Assembly: GCA_037952775.1 (NCBI GenBank)
Contig: JBANAY010000003.1
Coordinates: forward strand, 31,744,001 to 31,808,000
Reading direction: 5' to 3'
Source: Clonostachys chloroleuca
Lineage: Eukaryota > Ascomycota > Sordariomycetes > Hypocreales > Bionectriaceae
DNA length: 64,000 nt
The notes below the pieces were generated by a model, which saw nothing but the letters and a program-made list of their open reading frames with translations, did not search any database and had not been told where the DNA came from. A program made the position numbers and the translations under genes. Positions 45,518-56,927 of this stretch are shown here, in pieces (position 1 is the stretch's first letter; each line of letters begins with the position of its first letter).

Positions 45518-45904
45518 ATGGTTGAAGAGTCGTATTGCCATGAATTGAGAGCCTCAGATGACATTCTGGCCTTGATGGAAACCACCAAGACATTAGAGGT
45601 AGATCTCAATTAGGTACTCACGATACTATCCTGGGAGATTCGGTGCCAGCCGTTCAAAGAACCCGAGAAAGAGACCGAGGCAGAGCCTGGGTTAGATGTG
45701 GCAAGGATTCCGCAACACGTGAGCAAGGATCCAGAAGGCTGGCTTAAGTTGAAGGGGCTCCTTCACCAATTTCTGCAGAGAAGAGCTCAGGATTTCAAAC
45801 CCTTGCGAGAGTTAAAGACCGGAACAGCCAAGAATATCAACAGAAATGATGAGCACAACCATGTACAGTGTCTAGAGACAATCGAGCACCTACCGGACAA
45901 ATGA
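45518..45904 (+). pseudogene. Decayed or recoded 128-codon reading frame with one internal TAG
   Basis: From ATG 45518 the frame reads a protein-like sequence (SYCHELRASDDILALMETTK) up to a single TAG at 45611-45613. It then continues without interruption (VLTILSWEIRCQPFKEPEKE, HVSKDPEGWLKLKGLLHQF, LRELKTGTAKNIN) to a stop at 45902-45904. TAG is one C-to-T change from CAG (Gln), the kind of change expected from RIP or simple decay. A GT...AG of only 15 nt around the stop is too short to be an intron. The family is not recognised; surrounding DNA is AT-rich and otherwise empty. Confidence 0.4.
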
Positions 45905-47258
45905 TGTACTGCAAATGCATTGAGTCGACCACGGGAAGGAATGTCCCAAAAACCCATTTCCAAGTAAATTAAAATACCGTCGTGAGCCTGTGAGAAAGAA
46001 AGCCGGGTAGGGATCTAGGGGAGCTAACAGCCAGTCGATTTTTGTGATGACGATAAATTGGCAAGCTGAGAGGGAGCCCATGATACTGTTCTGGCCTCCT
46101 CGGTTTCCTGTGTTAAGATTTCAAAAAGTATGGTATTATCTTCCGGAAGCCATGCGCTAGCAAACTATCGACAATTGATTATCTGATATGCGCATTTCTT
46201 AATGTCATTATACTGTAATATAAACAAATCCGAGAAAGAAACAACCAATATTTCCGACTCAAACGTGTTCGGGTTTGGGATGGTAGCAAGCATCCTGGAA
46301 CTATGAGGTCTAGGGTACGTACTGTCTTGAGTCTCCAGATGGGCACCCCAGTGACAGAAGAAATGAGACACCATATCTCCAGTCCTGCCATCCTTTGAGA
46401 GTTATCATGAGCAACTTCGAGTACTTCGTACTAAAATATCAAATATCTGGACAACACACTCTATATTATTAAATTGTATTGTTTTCATTATTATGTTATC
46501 CTGCTTATTGTAACTTCAGCATGCCCTACTATATTTGCTCGTCAATATAGTGTCTCACTTCTTCTGTCACCAACTTTACAGGGTAGAGTACCCCTACAGA
46601 GAAGGTAGGCACTGGCCCCCTGTAAGCTTCAACGGCTCAATGATGATGACACCACCGCGTATCGGAACATCTCCATCTACGCAGGCACGTATGTCGTTGG
46701 TCGGCGACGAAGCTTAGCTGGAGTCTGAGGGACCAGCGCTGGTGCTAGAAGCGGCCGTCATCTCGTGCCCGAAGTTCCATGCCTTGGATAGCCATGCCCG
46801 CCGATGCCCAGCTGGTCAATTCACACAACGGAATCCGTGTTCGCTAATTGCGACGTTGGTATCATTTGATTCTTTGATCGCTCGCTACTTGACACGACCC
46901 TCCGTTCTCCACCTCATCCGTGCAGCAGGCAGCACGGTGATCCGAGTCGTTCGCTACGTGATACTCCCGAGTTCAGGTACTGCGCCTTCGTGTATATCTA
47001 GACCATCAGGACAGAGACGCCATTCGCTAGCCCATTGAGTTTGACTGGTCTCACATCTGGGCGGCAAGCTCCAGCCTTGTTTTAGCCTCCCTCCACCCAC
47101 AAACCCAACTGTATTGCAGCCACTATCTTCATACCTACCACGTTCAAACAAGCAGGTAGGTAGGCTTCAAGGTATGCCTGCCTCTTCTACACCCTCTCTC
47201 GATACCGTCCACTCCTGGACAGAGCCCGCCCCCGAAGCAACACCCCATACTTACAATA
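45905..47258. other. Gene-poor region upstream of the VPS9-domain gene
   Basis: AT-rich in 46100-46560, more GC-balanced from 46600 onward, where the VPS9-gene promoter and 5' UTR should lie. A GGTA run (AGGTAGGTAGG) occurs near 47155. No gene recognised. Confidence 0.45.
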
Positions 47259-49549
47259 ATGGTGTTCCAGTCTTCCGACAGATCCATGGCACCCCCAAGC
47301 CCCAGGAAGGCCTCCGGAGGTCGCCCCGGCACGAAGAGAGCAGCATCCGCTTCGAGATCCAACCCCGATACCGAGAAGGATAGCAAGGAGTCCCCCAAGC
47401 TGGCTAAGCGGTCGCATACCTTCCAACCAGGAGCTCAACACAAGCCACAGCGCCACGACGCCCAAGAGACACCCGATACATTTGATGGCGCCGAACATAC
47501 GGATAACGAAGAGAGTATCGAAGTCAGCCGGGCGTCTGTAGAGCTCGACTCGCTCCCAATCGAGCTTGTCACCTTGACTGACAGGTGCGAATGGACTCCC
47601 CGCGTCAGCTTGGGTGATAGTAACTGACGCAATCACAGCTTCATCGAGTCTCTCGGAGCCAAAGTCCACTCGACACCACCCTCGATCGATAAACTTTCAC
47701 AGCTTTTCCAGGACTTCTATGCACAAGCATCAACAAACATAAACACCCACATCAATGCTCTGGCGACTAGACATGGCCGCGATTCCGTCCCCGCGACCCA
47801 ATCCACATCCTCTCTCGTTTCGGCAGCTAGCCGCCTTCGAAATAAGACTTCGTCACTAAGCATGAACAAGGAAAAGGCGAAACCCGAAACGGAGCACCAG
47901 ATGCTTACGCCTGACGAACTCAGCAATAAGAGGCAAGCTCGCAAGGCCCTTGAATCTCAGCGCGCAAACCTGGAGGAGGCCGTGGAACGCCGCCTCTGTG
48001 AGGGGATCTACGATAGGATATACCGTCACAAGAGCACCCAGGATGAAGCACAGGATGACAAGCTCCGGTCCAAAACCGCAGCTTTGTCGCTCGTTGGCAT
48101 TGGCCCGGCGGACTTGGGTGTCGATATCAGTGGTGGGGGAGACAACAACAGCTTGACACCGGAAGCTATAAAAGAGAAGACGGACCAAATCAAGACCTGG
48201 TTGGAACAGGCCCGGAAAGACCTGATACACATGCACCACTCCAGATATCCCCTGGGGAAGCTCAATCGCTTGAGAGCCGCACACCGAAGTATTGTCGACA
48301 CCATCGCACAATTCCACCCCTCAGCGTCGGCCGACGAAGTTATGCCCATGCTTATCTTTACCCTCATTACTCTGCCCCCGGAAAATCTACATGTGATCAG
48401 CGACAGCCGATTTATTCAGAACTTCAGATGGGAACCCAAGCTGACTGGGGAAGCTGCCTACTGTCTAACGAATCTCGAAGCTGCCATCAGCTTCCTGGAA
48501 ACGGTTGATCTGTCTACCTTGCGATCCGACGAACTGCCTTCTGGTCCCCCGAAGAATGCAGTAGGAGCATCCAAAACCGAGACTTTCCCGCCTGCCTACT
48601 CTCAAGGAACGACCCCTGCGTCAAAGAGCGCTCCAGATACCACCAAGGCAAATGCCACGGCACCAAAGGCCGGCGTGCCCCCTTCAGGCCTGAAACCGAC
48701 GAACGTGCTCAGAAATCGCAGACTGAGCGATCTTGTCAACACCCCGGCACAGGCTCTTGGCGCTGCTAGCGATGCTGTCATCAACACTGCTGATCAAGGC
48801 CTCAAGACTGTATCCAACAGCCTGGGCGATAGCTACAAGTTCCTGCTCGGGAAACTGCGCGAGCACCAAGACGGCCCCCGCGAACCCATCGCTGTTCCGC
48901 GAACCCTGGATGATGCTCGGAAGCTGGTCAGCACGCCTCCCCCTGACGAGGAAGCAGAAGATGTCGACCAGCGCAAGCGACTATCCTTGCGAGAAGACAC
49001 AATTCTCAACTTGATAGGGGGCGTCGGGACCGCAGCGCCGACAGCTCTGTCAGCGGCCGTAGCTCATCGCGGCAAAGGGGCATCTTCCAGGACGAAGGCA
49101 AGGCCGCCACACCCTCGAGCACAGGTGCCAGCCAGAATCCCGCCATGCTCGACCAAGTGCGGAGCCTCAGCAACTCTTTCAACCCCCTCTCCCGCCTGAC
49201 CACCCAGTTTGGCTCGATCCGCGGCTTCGGCCGCACCACACCCGTGGCTTCCCCTGCTGTAGATGCTAGCAAGGTCGCCGATGGTGGCGACTTGGCAACC
49301 GTAAGTTTACCTTTGACGATGGTCGTCGTCATCTATACTTTTGTCGACATGGCTAACCCTTCCTGATAGGCATTCCCGGATCTTGCGGCCGCACTGCCCC
49401 CGAAACCAAAGATCCCCCCACCGAACAAGCGGTTCATGGAGCTGCAAAACCCCGCTGACTTGAGGATCTCGGAAGTCATAGAGCTGCTGAGAGATTACCG
49501 TCGATTGGCCGGGGCTCTCGAGAACATGGATGCATTCGAACGCCGATAA
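47259..49549 (+). CDS. VPS9-domain Rab5-type GEF (apparent frameshift)
   Basis: Endosomal guanine-nucleotide exchange factor of about 722 residues. Exons are 47259-47584, 47639-49300 and 49370-49549. Introns of 54 and 69 bp join VTLTD-SFIESLGAK and GDLAT-AFPDLAAALPP. The start could also be ATG 47286 (MAPPSPRKASGG). The N-terminus is disordered and basic. The VPS9 fold runs about residues 240-430 (RRLCEGIYDRIYRH, YPLGKLNRLRAAHRSI, ASADEVMPMLIFTLITLPPE, EAAYCLTNLEAAISFLE). The architecture is closer to Muk1 than Vps9, as no CUE domain is visible. The frame shifts at the G5 run 49017-49021, just after DTILNLIGG. One extra G restores RRDRSADSSVSGRSSSRQRG and everything to the natural stop, including the final exon. 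Confidence 0.88.
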
Positions 49550-50193
49550 ATCATTGAATGGATTAGCAGTCACACACGTAATAACCACTCTCTTTCTTTA
49601 CTACCTGGGCGTGGTTTAGCCTTGACATAGCATCGGCGGCCATGTATCGTGGGTTCGGATTCTTGGAATGCTTGAGACTTTGTTTCTTCTCTTTAATTTT
49701 GGATTGCTGGATATTTTACGAATTGGGAGGCGGCGACATCGGCATTGTTTGGGCACTGGTATTTAGACGTCACAAGAGAACATGTTGAATACAAGAAATC
49801 CGGCTGGATCCCAGCCCGGATTATGTGAATCTCATATTGCGACCTCCTATTTTAGTGAGGCCTCTTTTCTAACCGAAGTAAACTAGAACCTTGTTTCCGT
49901 GTTGACATCAACGCCGTAGCCAGAGAATGCTATTTCTTTTCATCGCTCTTGATACCCTTGTCCCTGTCCAAGTTCGCCAAACCGCAAAATTCGCCGTCTA
50001 AATTCCATACAAACAAGTTCTGTCCGGGGATAAAGAATCATTATTATCCCGGAGATATTTCTTCTTCTATGAGACAAACCCCAAAGTGTAAGAACACGAA
50101 AAAAGAAATTAAATATATGAAAGCCAAAGTTTCGTTGCTACACTCCCAGGTAAATCAACGGGAAACTATGTGGAACAGATCTTGAGGTGACAC
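49550..50193. other. Convergent intergenic region (VPS9 gene / trk1 3' ends)
   Basis: 644-bp tail-to-tail spacer for two 3' UTRs. I see no other feature. Confidence 0.5.
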
Positions 50194-53082
50194 TTAAGTT
50201 CGAGAATTTGTCGCGTCTGGGTCGTGTTCATAGCCTTCGAGACCATCCCCTGCTGACATTTCGGATTGTGGTTGTTTGGACCCATTTGATAGGACCTGGG
50301 ACAAAGCCTGCGAGTCCACAGACTTTCTCCTCTTCTGAGAATGAATAACGCCCGGGGGAACCACTGGACCGGGGTGGAGGAACTTGGTAAGGAGTCTGCG
50401 ATCCTTTTCCTGCGTAAAGCTCCCTCTCCGGCTGACCGTGCTCCCACGTCGCTGAAGGCCGCCTTGTGTGGCTATAGTGGAAGCTTTGGTGATGGTTCGG
50501 CCGATCACGGGGGGCTGCGAGTCTTCTGTTTTACGAAGCCGAGATTCGCTCGGGAGGATTACGGCGCGGTCCAGTCCGTACGGAAGCCCACGATGACGAC
50601 CGCGGATCTCCATTGCCACAATGATGAGCTTGCCCGGAATGCTGAACTGCGAGCAGAGAGAGGCATTGATGCCCGGAGCTCCCAGACTCAGACCGACAGT
50701 GCCATATGCACTAACGATTTCGAAGAGGATGCTGAACATTTCGAACTTGCCCGCCTTGATTCTCGAGCCCTCAGAGATGGCGAGAAGAAAGAAGCCAAGG
50801 AAGACAAACCAAAGATCGAAGGAGAGCTGTCTTCTTAAATGGGCCCCGACATAAGACATGGCGTTGGCGGTATGGACATTCTCATCATCAAAATCATCAT
50901 CTTTCTTATCAGGGTAAACACCGAGAGACTTCTCCTCATACACATTGGTCCTGCGGATGGAAATGGCGATGGGGAAGACGCTGATGTACATCATGATCAT
51001 GTACAGGACGGGCATAGCGGGATGAAGGTCCGATAGGTTGACGCTAGAAAAACCAGCCGTGCGTGTCGATGCAGCTTGGAACAAACCATTGACTACCCTG
51101 GTGTGGACGGGGAGATGCTGTATAGCAGGGGCGTCGATCTATCGTGCTGTTAGCTTGGAATTGGTTAGGAGCCGCAGGGAGCGTCGGACTTACATCGAGG
51201 ACGATGAAAAAGATGACATCTATGGCGTTCAAAGCAACCAAGATCCCAAACAACCACCAGTTGGCTGCAGATGGGAACAGGAGTGTGAAACAACGGCGAG
51301 GGTGGTCGAGCAGGAATCGGAGCTCTTCCCACAATCCCGAGTGACGAGGAACAATCTTGGACATGACCCAAATGATGAACCGGAGCATCACTGGGAAAGC
51401 AGTGTTCCCGATGATGATGAAGAACCACAGGATCATGAGCACGTAGTCTGACGTCTGGAACGAGATCATGCTGTCGGGCGTAAGGGCAAATCCAACATCC
51501 ATGAAGGAAAGATTTGCTGACCAGAAGGCCCACCACACTCTGCCAACACCATCACTGGCCAGTATATCTCCATAGTGATTGTTGTGCATGATGAACGGAA
51601 GGAGACATATTACAGCAAGGAGGTGGAACCCCCAGAAGTATCCAAGGAGAATGAATGCCAGAGTCCTTAACGATCGATACTCAATGCCTCCCAGTTCTTC
51701 TCGCTGCTCGAGTGTGAGGCCAACAAAGTTCGAGTTGCGGCCCATGGTAGGGGTGTAGCTCAGATACGGCATATCGTCATACTTGTCGCGAGAAAGTGCG
51801 GACCGCAACGTGTCCATTGTCCTTGCGCGAGATCCACGGGTCATACGACTATCTGCATCGTCATCACGAGCATTGCTTAGTGATCTGCCGAACATACGAG
51901 ACGTTCTTCGGCGGAATGACATGCCTGCAGCAGGGCTCCCGTCATCAGCTGCATCATCTTTCCTTCTGTGCTCAGGTTCGGCAATGGTGATGGTGGGATT
52001 TCGGCGCATGTGTATCTGATCTGGTCGCGAATCTCTGGTGACAGCGCCATAGAGTGCGTTATCATCGTCAAGTTGGTCGTCCTCATCAAGTCGCCGAGGC
52101 CCAAGGCCTCTTTCGGTTTCTCTAGGGCCTGGAATGCGGAGGACCTCGTTATCCTGGTTCCGCTGTCGTTCCAAAATGGCGATATGCTCAGATTTGGAAT
52201 GGTTACGCATACCAACTATCATGTCCTCCTCGATTCCATCACTCCTCTTGACAGTCTCGGCGAACGTAATAGACCCAAAGGGGCGAGGTTGACTTTGACC
52301 CGGACTTGGAGTCTCTTGGGGTTGTGTGGCAGATTGCGTCGTGGTCTGGGGTTCGAAAACCGCATGTTCTTCAGCTAGATCATGGTTATTGACATCTTCT
52401 ATCTTGTCGTCATGAAATGTTGTCTCACTCCCACTGCTGCTACTGACAGCCTTCTCGTTTGGGGCGATGTTCTCGGGGGATAAGAGGACACCGTCGTTGG
52501 TTACTCTGTGAGATGTTTCGGTGCTGGTATTGACCCGAGTAATGTCTCGACCATTCACACCTTCCTCGACACGACGGAGATCATCTCGTGCCTTTGACTT
52601 GGATTTGCTCAGGGGCATGCGGCGCTGTCTCACATCTCGGACTAGCCCTTGGAACCGCTTCTCGAACCAGTATAAGCGAAGTAGGACGACAGATCCGTGC
52701 AGCGTAATGGGGTTTGATAGCATGGGAAAAATATACATGACGATCTGCTGAAATGTGTTAAGGAGATTGACGTCTACAGGATTGAGGCCTGCTTGGCTGT
52801 TGGAGCCACTTGCGAAAAGCAATGCATCTGTGTATGAAACATTGCCCTTGCCACCTGCGAATATTAAAATAGACGCGACAATTGTAGCAGAGACAACCCA
52901 GAGATCTATCATGTTAGTCAGTATAAATGCGATGAGATAGGAGAAGGATGATGATCTAGAGGGCGGTGTGGGAGATACTTACAATGCGCAGTGATGAAGT
53001 TGAAATGGGGCTTTTTTGAGGTAAAGGAGTCCCCAAGTGACTTGGCTTTAGCCAATGCACGGCTACGGAATTCTTCCAACAT
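50194..53082 (-). CDS. trk1: TRK-type high-affinity potassium transporter
   Basis: Plasma-membrane K+ uptake protein of the Trk/HKT superfamily (918 residues). Exons 52983-53082, 51194-52905 and 50194-51138 have intact frames. Introns of 77 and 55 bp (both GTAAGT donors) join FNFITAHY-LWVVSATIV and FFIVLD-IDAPAIQHL. The first pore unit includes SYTDALLFASGSNSQAGLN. A charged cytoplasmic loop of more than 300 residues follows, as in fungal Trk1. Membrane units resume at YRSLRTLAFILLGYFWGFHL, with FWSANLSFMDVGFALTPDS, STRTAGFSSVNLSDLHPAM and FEIVSAYGTVGLSLGAPG as the later pore loops. The C-terminus is basic and serine-rich with likely phosphosites. The start at 53082 is the only one reading into FNFITAHY. 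Confidence 0.95.
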
Positions 53083-56000
53083 CGTTGAGATTTGATGACA
53101 CCAAGTAATGAAAAAGGGAGTTTTTGAAGCGGTCGGGAGTGCTTAATGATGATGATGCGCCTGGTTAAGGATGCGGCAAAGATTGAGATTGATGGTTGGT
53201 ACACCGGAGCCGGCCAGTGTGACGAGCGGGAATGGCTACGAGGTAGCGATTATCACTGTCAGTCTCGCACCCAATATTGGGATACAATAATGGCAGTAAG
53301 GCAAAATAACATGTCGGAAAAGCTTTTGTAGGTAGAGAAGTGTGCCCGCGACTGGTACTTTGACGAAATAACGACGAGAACTGTGAAAGGGCAACAACGG
53401 AATTTGGGCGTGGTCGTTAGGTTGGTGCTTTGAGGAGAGCCACGGGCGCAACGCTTGGCTTTATATTTTTGACAAAAGGAGCAATCTTGATCCTGGTCCT
53501 GGTCCTGTGGCCTTGGGATAAAGAAGACAAGGAAGTTGAGGAGAGCAAGGGAAATCGAGAGTCGAGCGGGCGGTTTTAAAGGTCCTAGAAACAGTTTTCC
53601 CCCTTTATACAATGACGGATGGGTGAATTGATGATATGATACCCGATGAACAAATGTACTGTGACGAAAACAGCGTTATCAATGGGACCTTGTTGTTCAG
53701 ATATGCAAGATATGCAAGAAACAAAGCAAGGTGGTCCCAGGGTCTTGGGACGGCAAATTTGGTCCCCCGTCAAATAGGAATTGAGGATCGCGCGCACGTT
53801 GCGACAACGGGCGCACCTCACAGGTCCTTGACCGTGCGACCGTATGTGACGAGATCTATGCGATCAGCAAAGCAAGCCGTACCCAGACCGCTGCTTGGTG
53901 AAACCAGCGCAGCAAAAGGAGTGAACCAAAGGATATTCTCAGCTGTCTGGGCGGGCAGAGGGATAAGAGGTGTGTGATATCTCAAATTGGCGGGTCCGGG
54001 AGTGTGCCGCGGCCAGAGTGAAAGACTCTGTGCGGTGTAAGAATGAGTAAGTCTGTCCGGGAGCTAGGGGAGGCGCATGGCGCAGGGCGCCAACCCGAAA
54101 GCAGGATGAGCTGGGCTTGGTCGCTTCGTCTGGTCAGTATCAATTATGCGAAGAGGTAGTAGGAACTGGAGGTGGTGAGAGCGTGGGAGAGGAGACGAGG
54201 TGAGAGGTGTGGCGAGGTGAGTAAATTGCCGGATGACACCAGCAGCACGTCCACCCAAGAAGCAATAAAGGGGCCCTTCGCAAGCGGGTAAGTCGAGAGT
54301 TCACCCTAGTGCGATGCACTTGAGGAAGTGGTCATGGATGGCCCAGGCGGAGCGAATATGTAGAGGGACCGGTTTGATAAAAAAGGTTGATTACCTTAGT
54401 GCCAACGCTTGCGTGCATGTGGGCATCTGGGAAGCCGCAACTTCTTTAGCAACTGTTGCAGAGCAGCGCCGAACCCATGTAAAGATCCCTGGACGTGGAA
54501 GAGCAGGCAGATCGAGAGCAGGTGCTCGCGCCGCCAGCGCATACATATCTCAACTCGAGCCCTCCATCCTGAGGAATGACCATAAGCGCTCCGCCGGTTC
54601 TGTGTCTGCGGCGAACCGTATTGCGTGGTCGGCGAGGGCGGTTCCAGCCCGTCCACTAGTCAGTCGTCTCTTGGTGGTCTCTGTACGCTGGGAAAAAGAG
54701 GCGCTGGTCTGGACCCTCTCCCTCGTGCTTGACTGGGAAAGGCGCGAGCACGTCCACCAGCTAGAGCGTGGGTTGGATGCCTCCCGACGAGCTCTCTTGG
54801 GGCAACGTCCCGATGGATTCAAGCTTTGGTTCCCTCAAGCGGTGCCACCCATGCCGGCCCCCACTGCAGCCCCCGGTCTGTCTGTCGGACCAGCCATGAT
54901 GATCCATCCATATGTGCGGCGCCTGCAGGACATGGTAGGGCCCTGGGAGATGGTGTGTGGCTACGGGAGGTGTGCATCAGCCATGCAATAATGCCACTCG
55001 TGCGCAGTTTCAGCCAAGAGCCATTATCTACGACATGGAGGAAGAGCACAGACTGGGACAAGGGGGTATCGCAAATAGAACGGGCATCATCAATTGACTG
55101 AATCATTGTTGCATTGACAGGCAGGCACCCGGCACAGCCAAGGCAGGAGCGCGCACGGAAGGTACCTGCCTGAGTTCGCAACGGCCAGCGCCACAATGCA
55201 TTCGCCATAGTACCGGAAGCCCAGTGACCAGCTAGAGCCCCTTCTAACTGGGGGTCTCTGGAGTACCGTCCGAAGTGATGTACCCACTGGTTGTACTCAC
55301 TGTCTCCATGATGTCATTCCAGGCCCGGCACCAATAACCAGATACTTGTGAATCGGCCACGCCCTGATAGGCTGTGAGGTATCACCCTATCTTTCTCGTA
55401 ATCAGTAGACATCAATCAACTGCGAGTTCGGTTGCATTCCCAACACCCGCCTGCGCCCGATCGGGGTGCAACAACTGAACCCTGAATGAGAGAAATAAAT
55501 CCTGTTCTTTCGCAATTGCCAGCGAGCCGGAGGGGAGAAGAGAGAAATTGGCCAGCTGGATACCGGCAATTCGGCTAAGCGCGGAGTTCGTGTTTGCCAC
55601 GGCACCCAGCAGAAATTGGCTGGCTGCCTCTTGTTTTTTTTTCTCTCGCTCGCCTTGAATCGGTGCACTGCGTCACCTGCTCGCTCCCATTTGTAGGCAT
55701 TCAGGCACTATGTACGTATCCCTTGCTAGCCCGTGTGCCGTGTGTCTGCGTGATCTCCGATCAGAATCAGGCCACAGGATCGTCGCCAAGGCGGAAACTC
55801 GATCTGCCACATACTGCACGTCCTCTATCTTCCCGGAGAAAAACCAAATTATACCAATTGAAGGCGGCCGTAGAGCTATCGATCAACGACTATATTTAGC
55901 GTGAGAGCAGGAGGGCAATACCGATATCATCCCCACGAGGCTGACACATGCCTGCCATCACACATCTTAGCTCAGACCATATTCGGTATTGCCTACAGAC

Positions 56001-56927
56001 TATAGTATACCTGGCCGCTCGGGGACTTGCGGCGGATTTGATCAAGACTCTTTTCGTAGCTAATCCACTCTAATCTCGGGATGCCAAGTTGATATGATGG
56101 GTGTTCCGAGGTGTAGGTGTGATTATAGATATGCCAGGTTTCATCGGCTGCAACCATACCCCCTTCTAGCTTGAAGATGCCAAATTATGCTTGGAATATA
56201 AGCCCTGGATGGAGACAGTCTTCTGCATGTACAAAAGTGCCGTAAGACCCGACACTCTTGGTAGTTTTTTAGACTCAGACTCGGGCCACGTAAATCTGCT
56301 AGCTTCACCTTATTGTCTCTCATTTGTGTCGTAGATAAGTCAACTCGCGGCTATATAGCCAATTGGAGACGGGATATTAATGAGCTCTGAGACATGCTCT
56401 TATCTCGGTTTTTTCCAGTGAATCATTGGTGAGACTGGTGCTTGGCACGGGAAGTCGAACAGCATCTCGGAATGCTTACTCTTTCGGCTGCCTGATTCGT
56501 CACCTGAATCAAGGACTCTTCGACTTTCAATTAGAAAGGAAGGCACGTGCGATTCTCATCGATTTCATTCCACAGAAAAACCAGGGCCGCCTTGGCATGG
56601 CTGGTTCATTTGATAAGGCTCAAGCAAAGGGGTAATGGTATTCAGAACGATCCGGTGTGAACGAACTAGTAGTATCTTCGGTGGTTCTAGACCATCTTGT
56701 AAGGCTGCAGATGTTTCACAAGAAACTGCGACCCTTCAGAATGTGATATGGAATGAAACAAGTGAGCAATCTAGCTTCTCCCGCGTGCCTGCGAAACCCA
56801 ATCAAATCCCGTACCGACTAACTCCGTGCCTCTATTGTGAGCCATATATATAGAAAGTTCCCAAAACAAGTTCCACCATTTCGTGTAACGATACGCACAA
56901 AGACATACAGTATCCAGTAGGTCTAGA
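53083..56927. promoter_or_regulatory. 3.8-kb region upstream of trk1 without recognised genes
   Basis: Both flanking genes run leftward, so this is TRK1 upstream sequence plus the SSL2 3' flank. The part nearest TRK1 (about 53083-54300) probably contains a long 5' UTR and promoter. A GGTCCT triplicate occurs near 53495. Open frames, including a 225-codon one at 54314-54991, have no family features or matching introns. No tRNA-like fold found. Confidence 0.45.

Noticed and set aside
45598..45613. GT...AG stretch around the internal TAG of the 128-codon frame as an intron
   Set aside because: About 15 nt is far below the minimum fungal intron length and has no branch site.
54314..54991. 225-codon plus-strand open frame upstream of trk1
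   Set aside because: No domain, no intron-consistent extension and R/A/G-rich composition typical of chance frames in GC-rich DNA.
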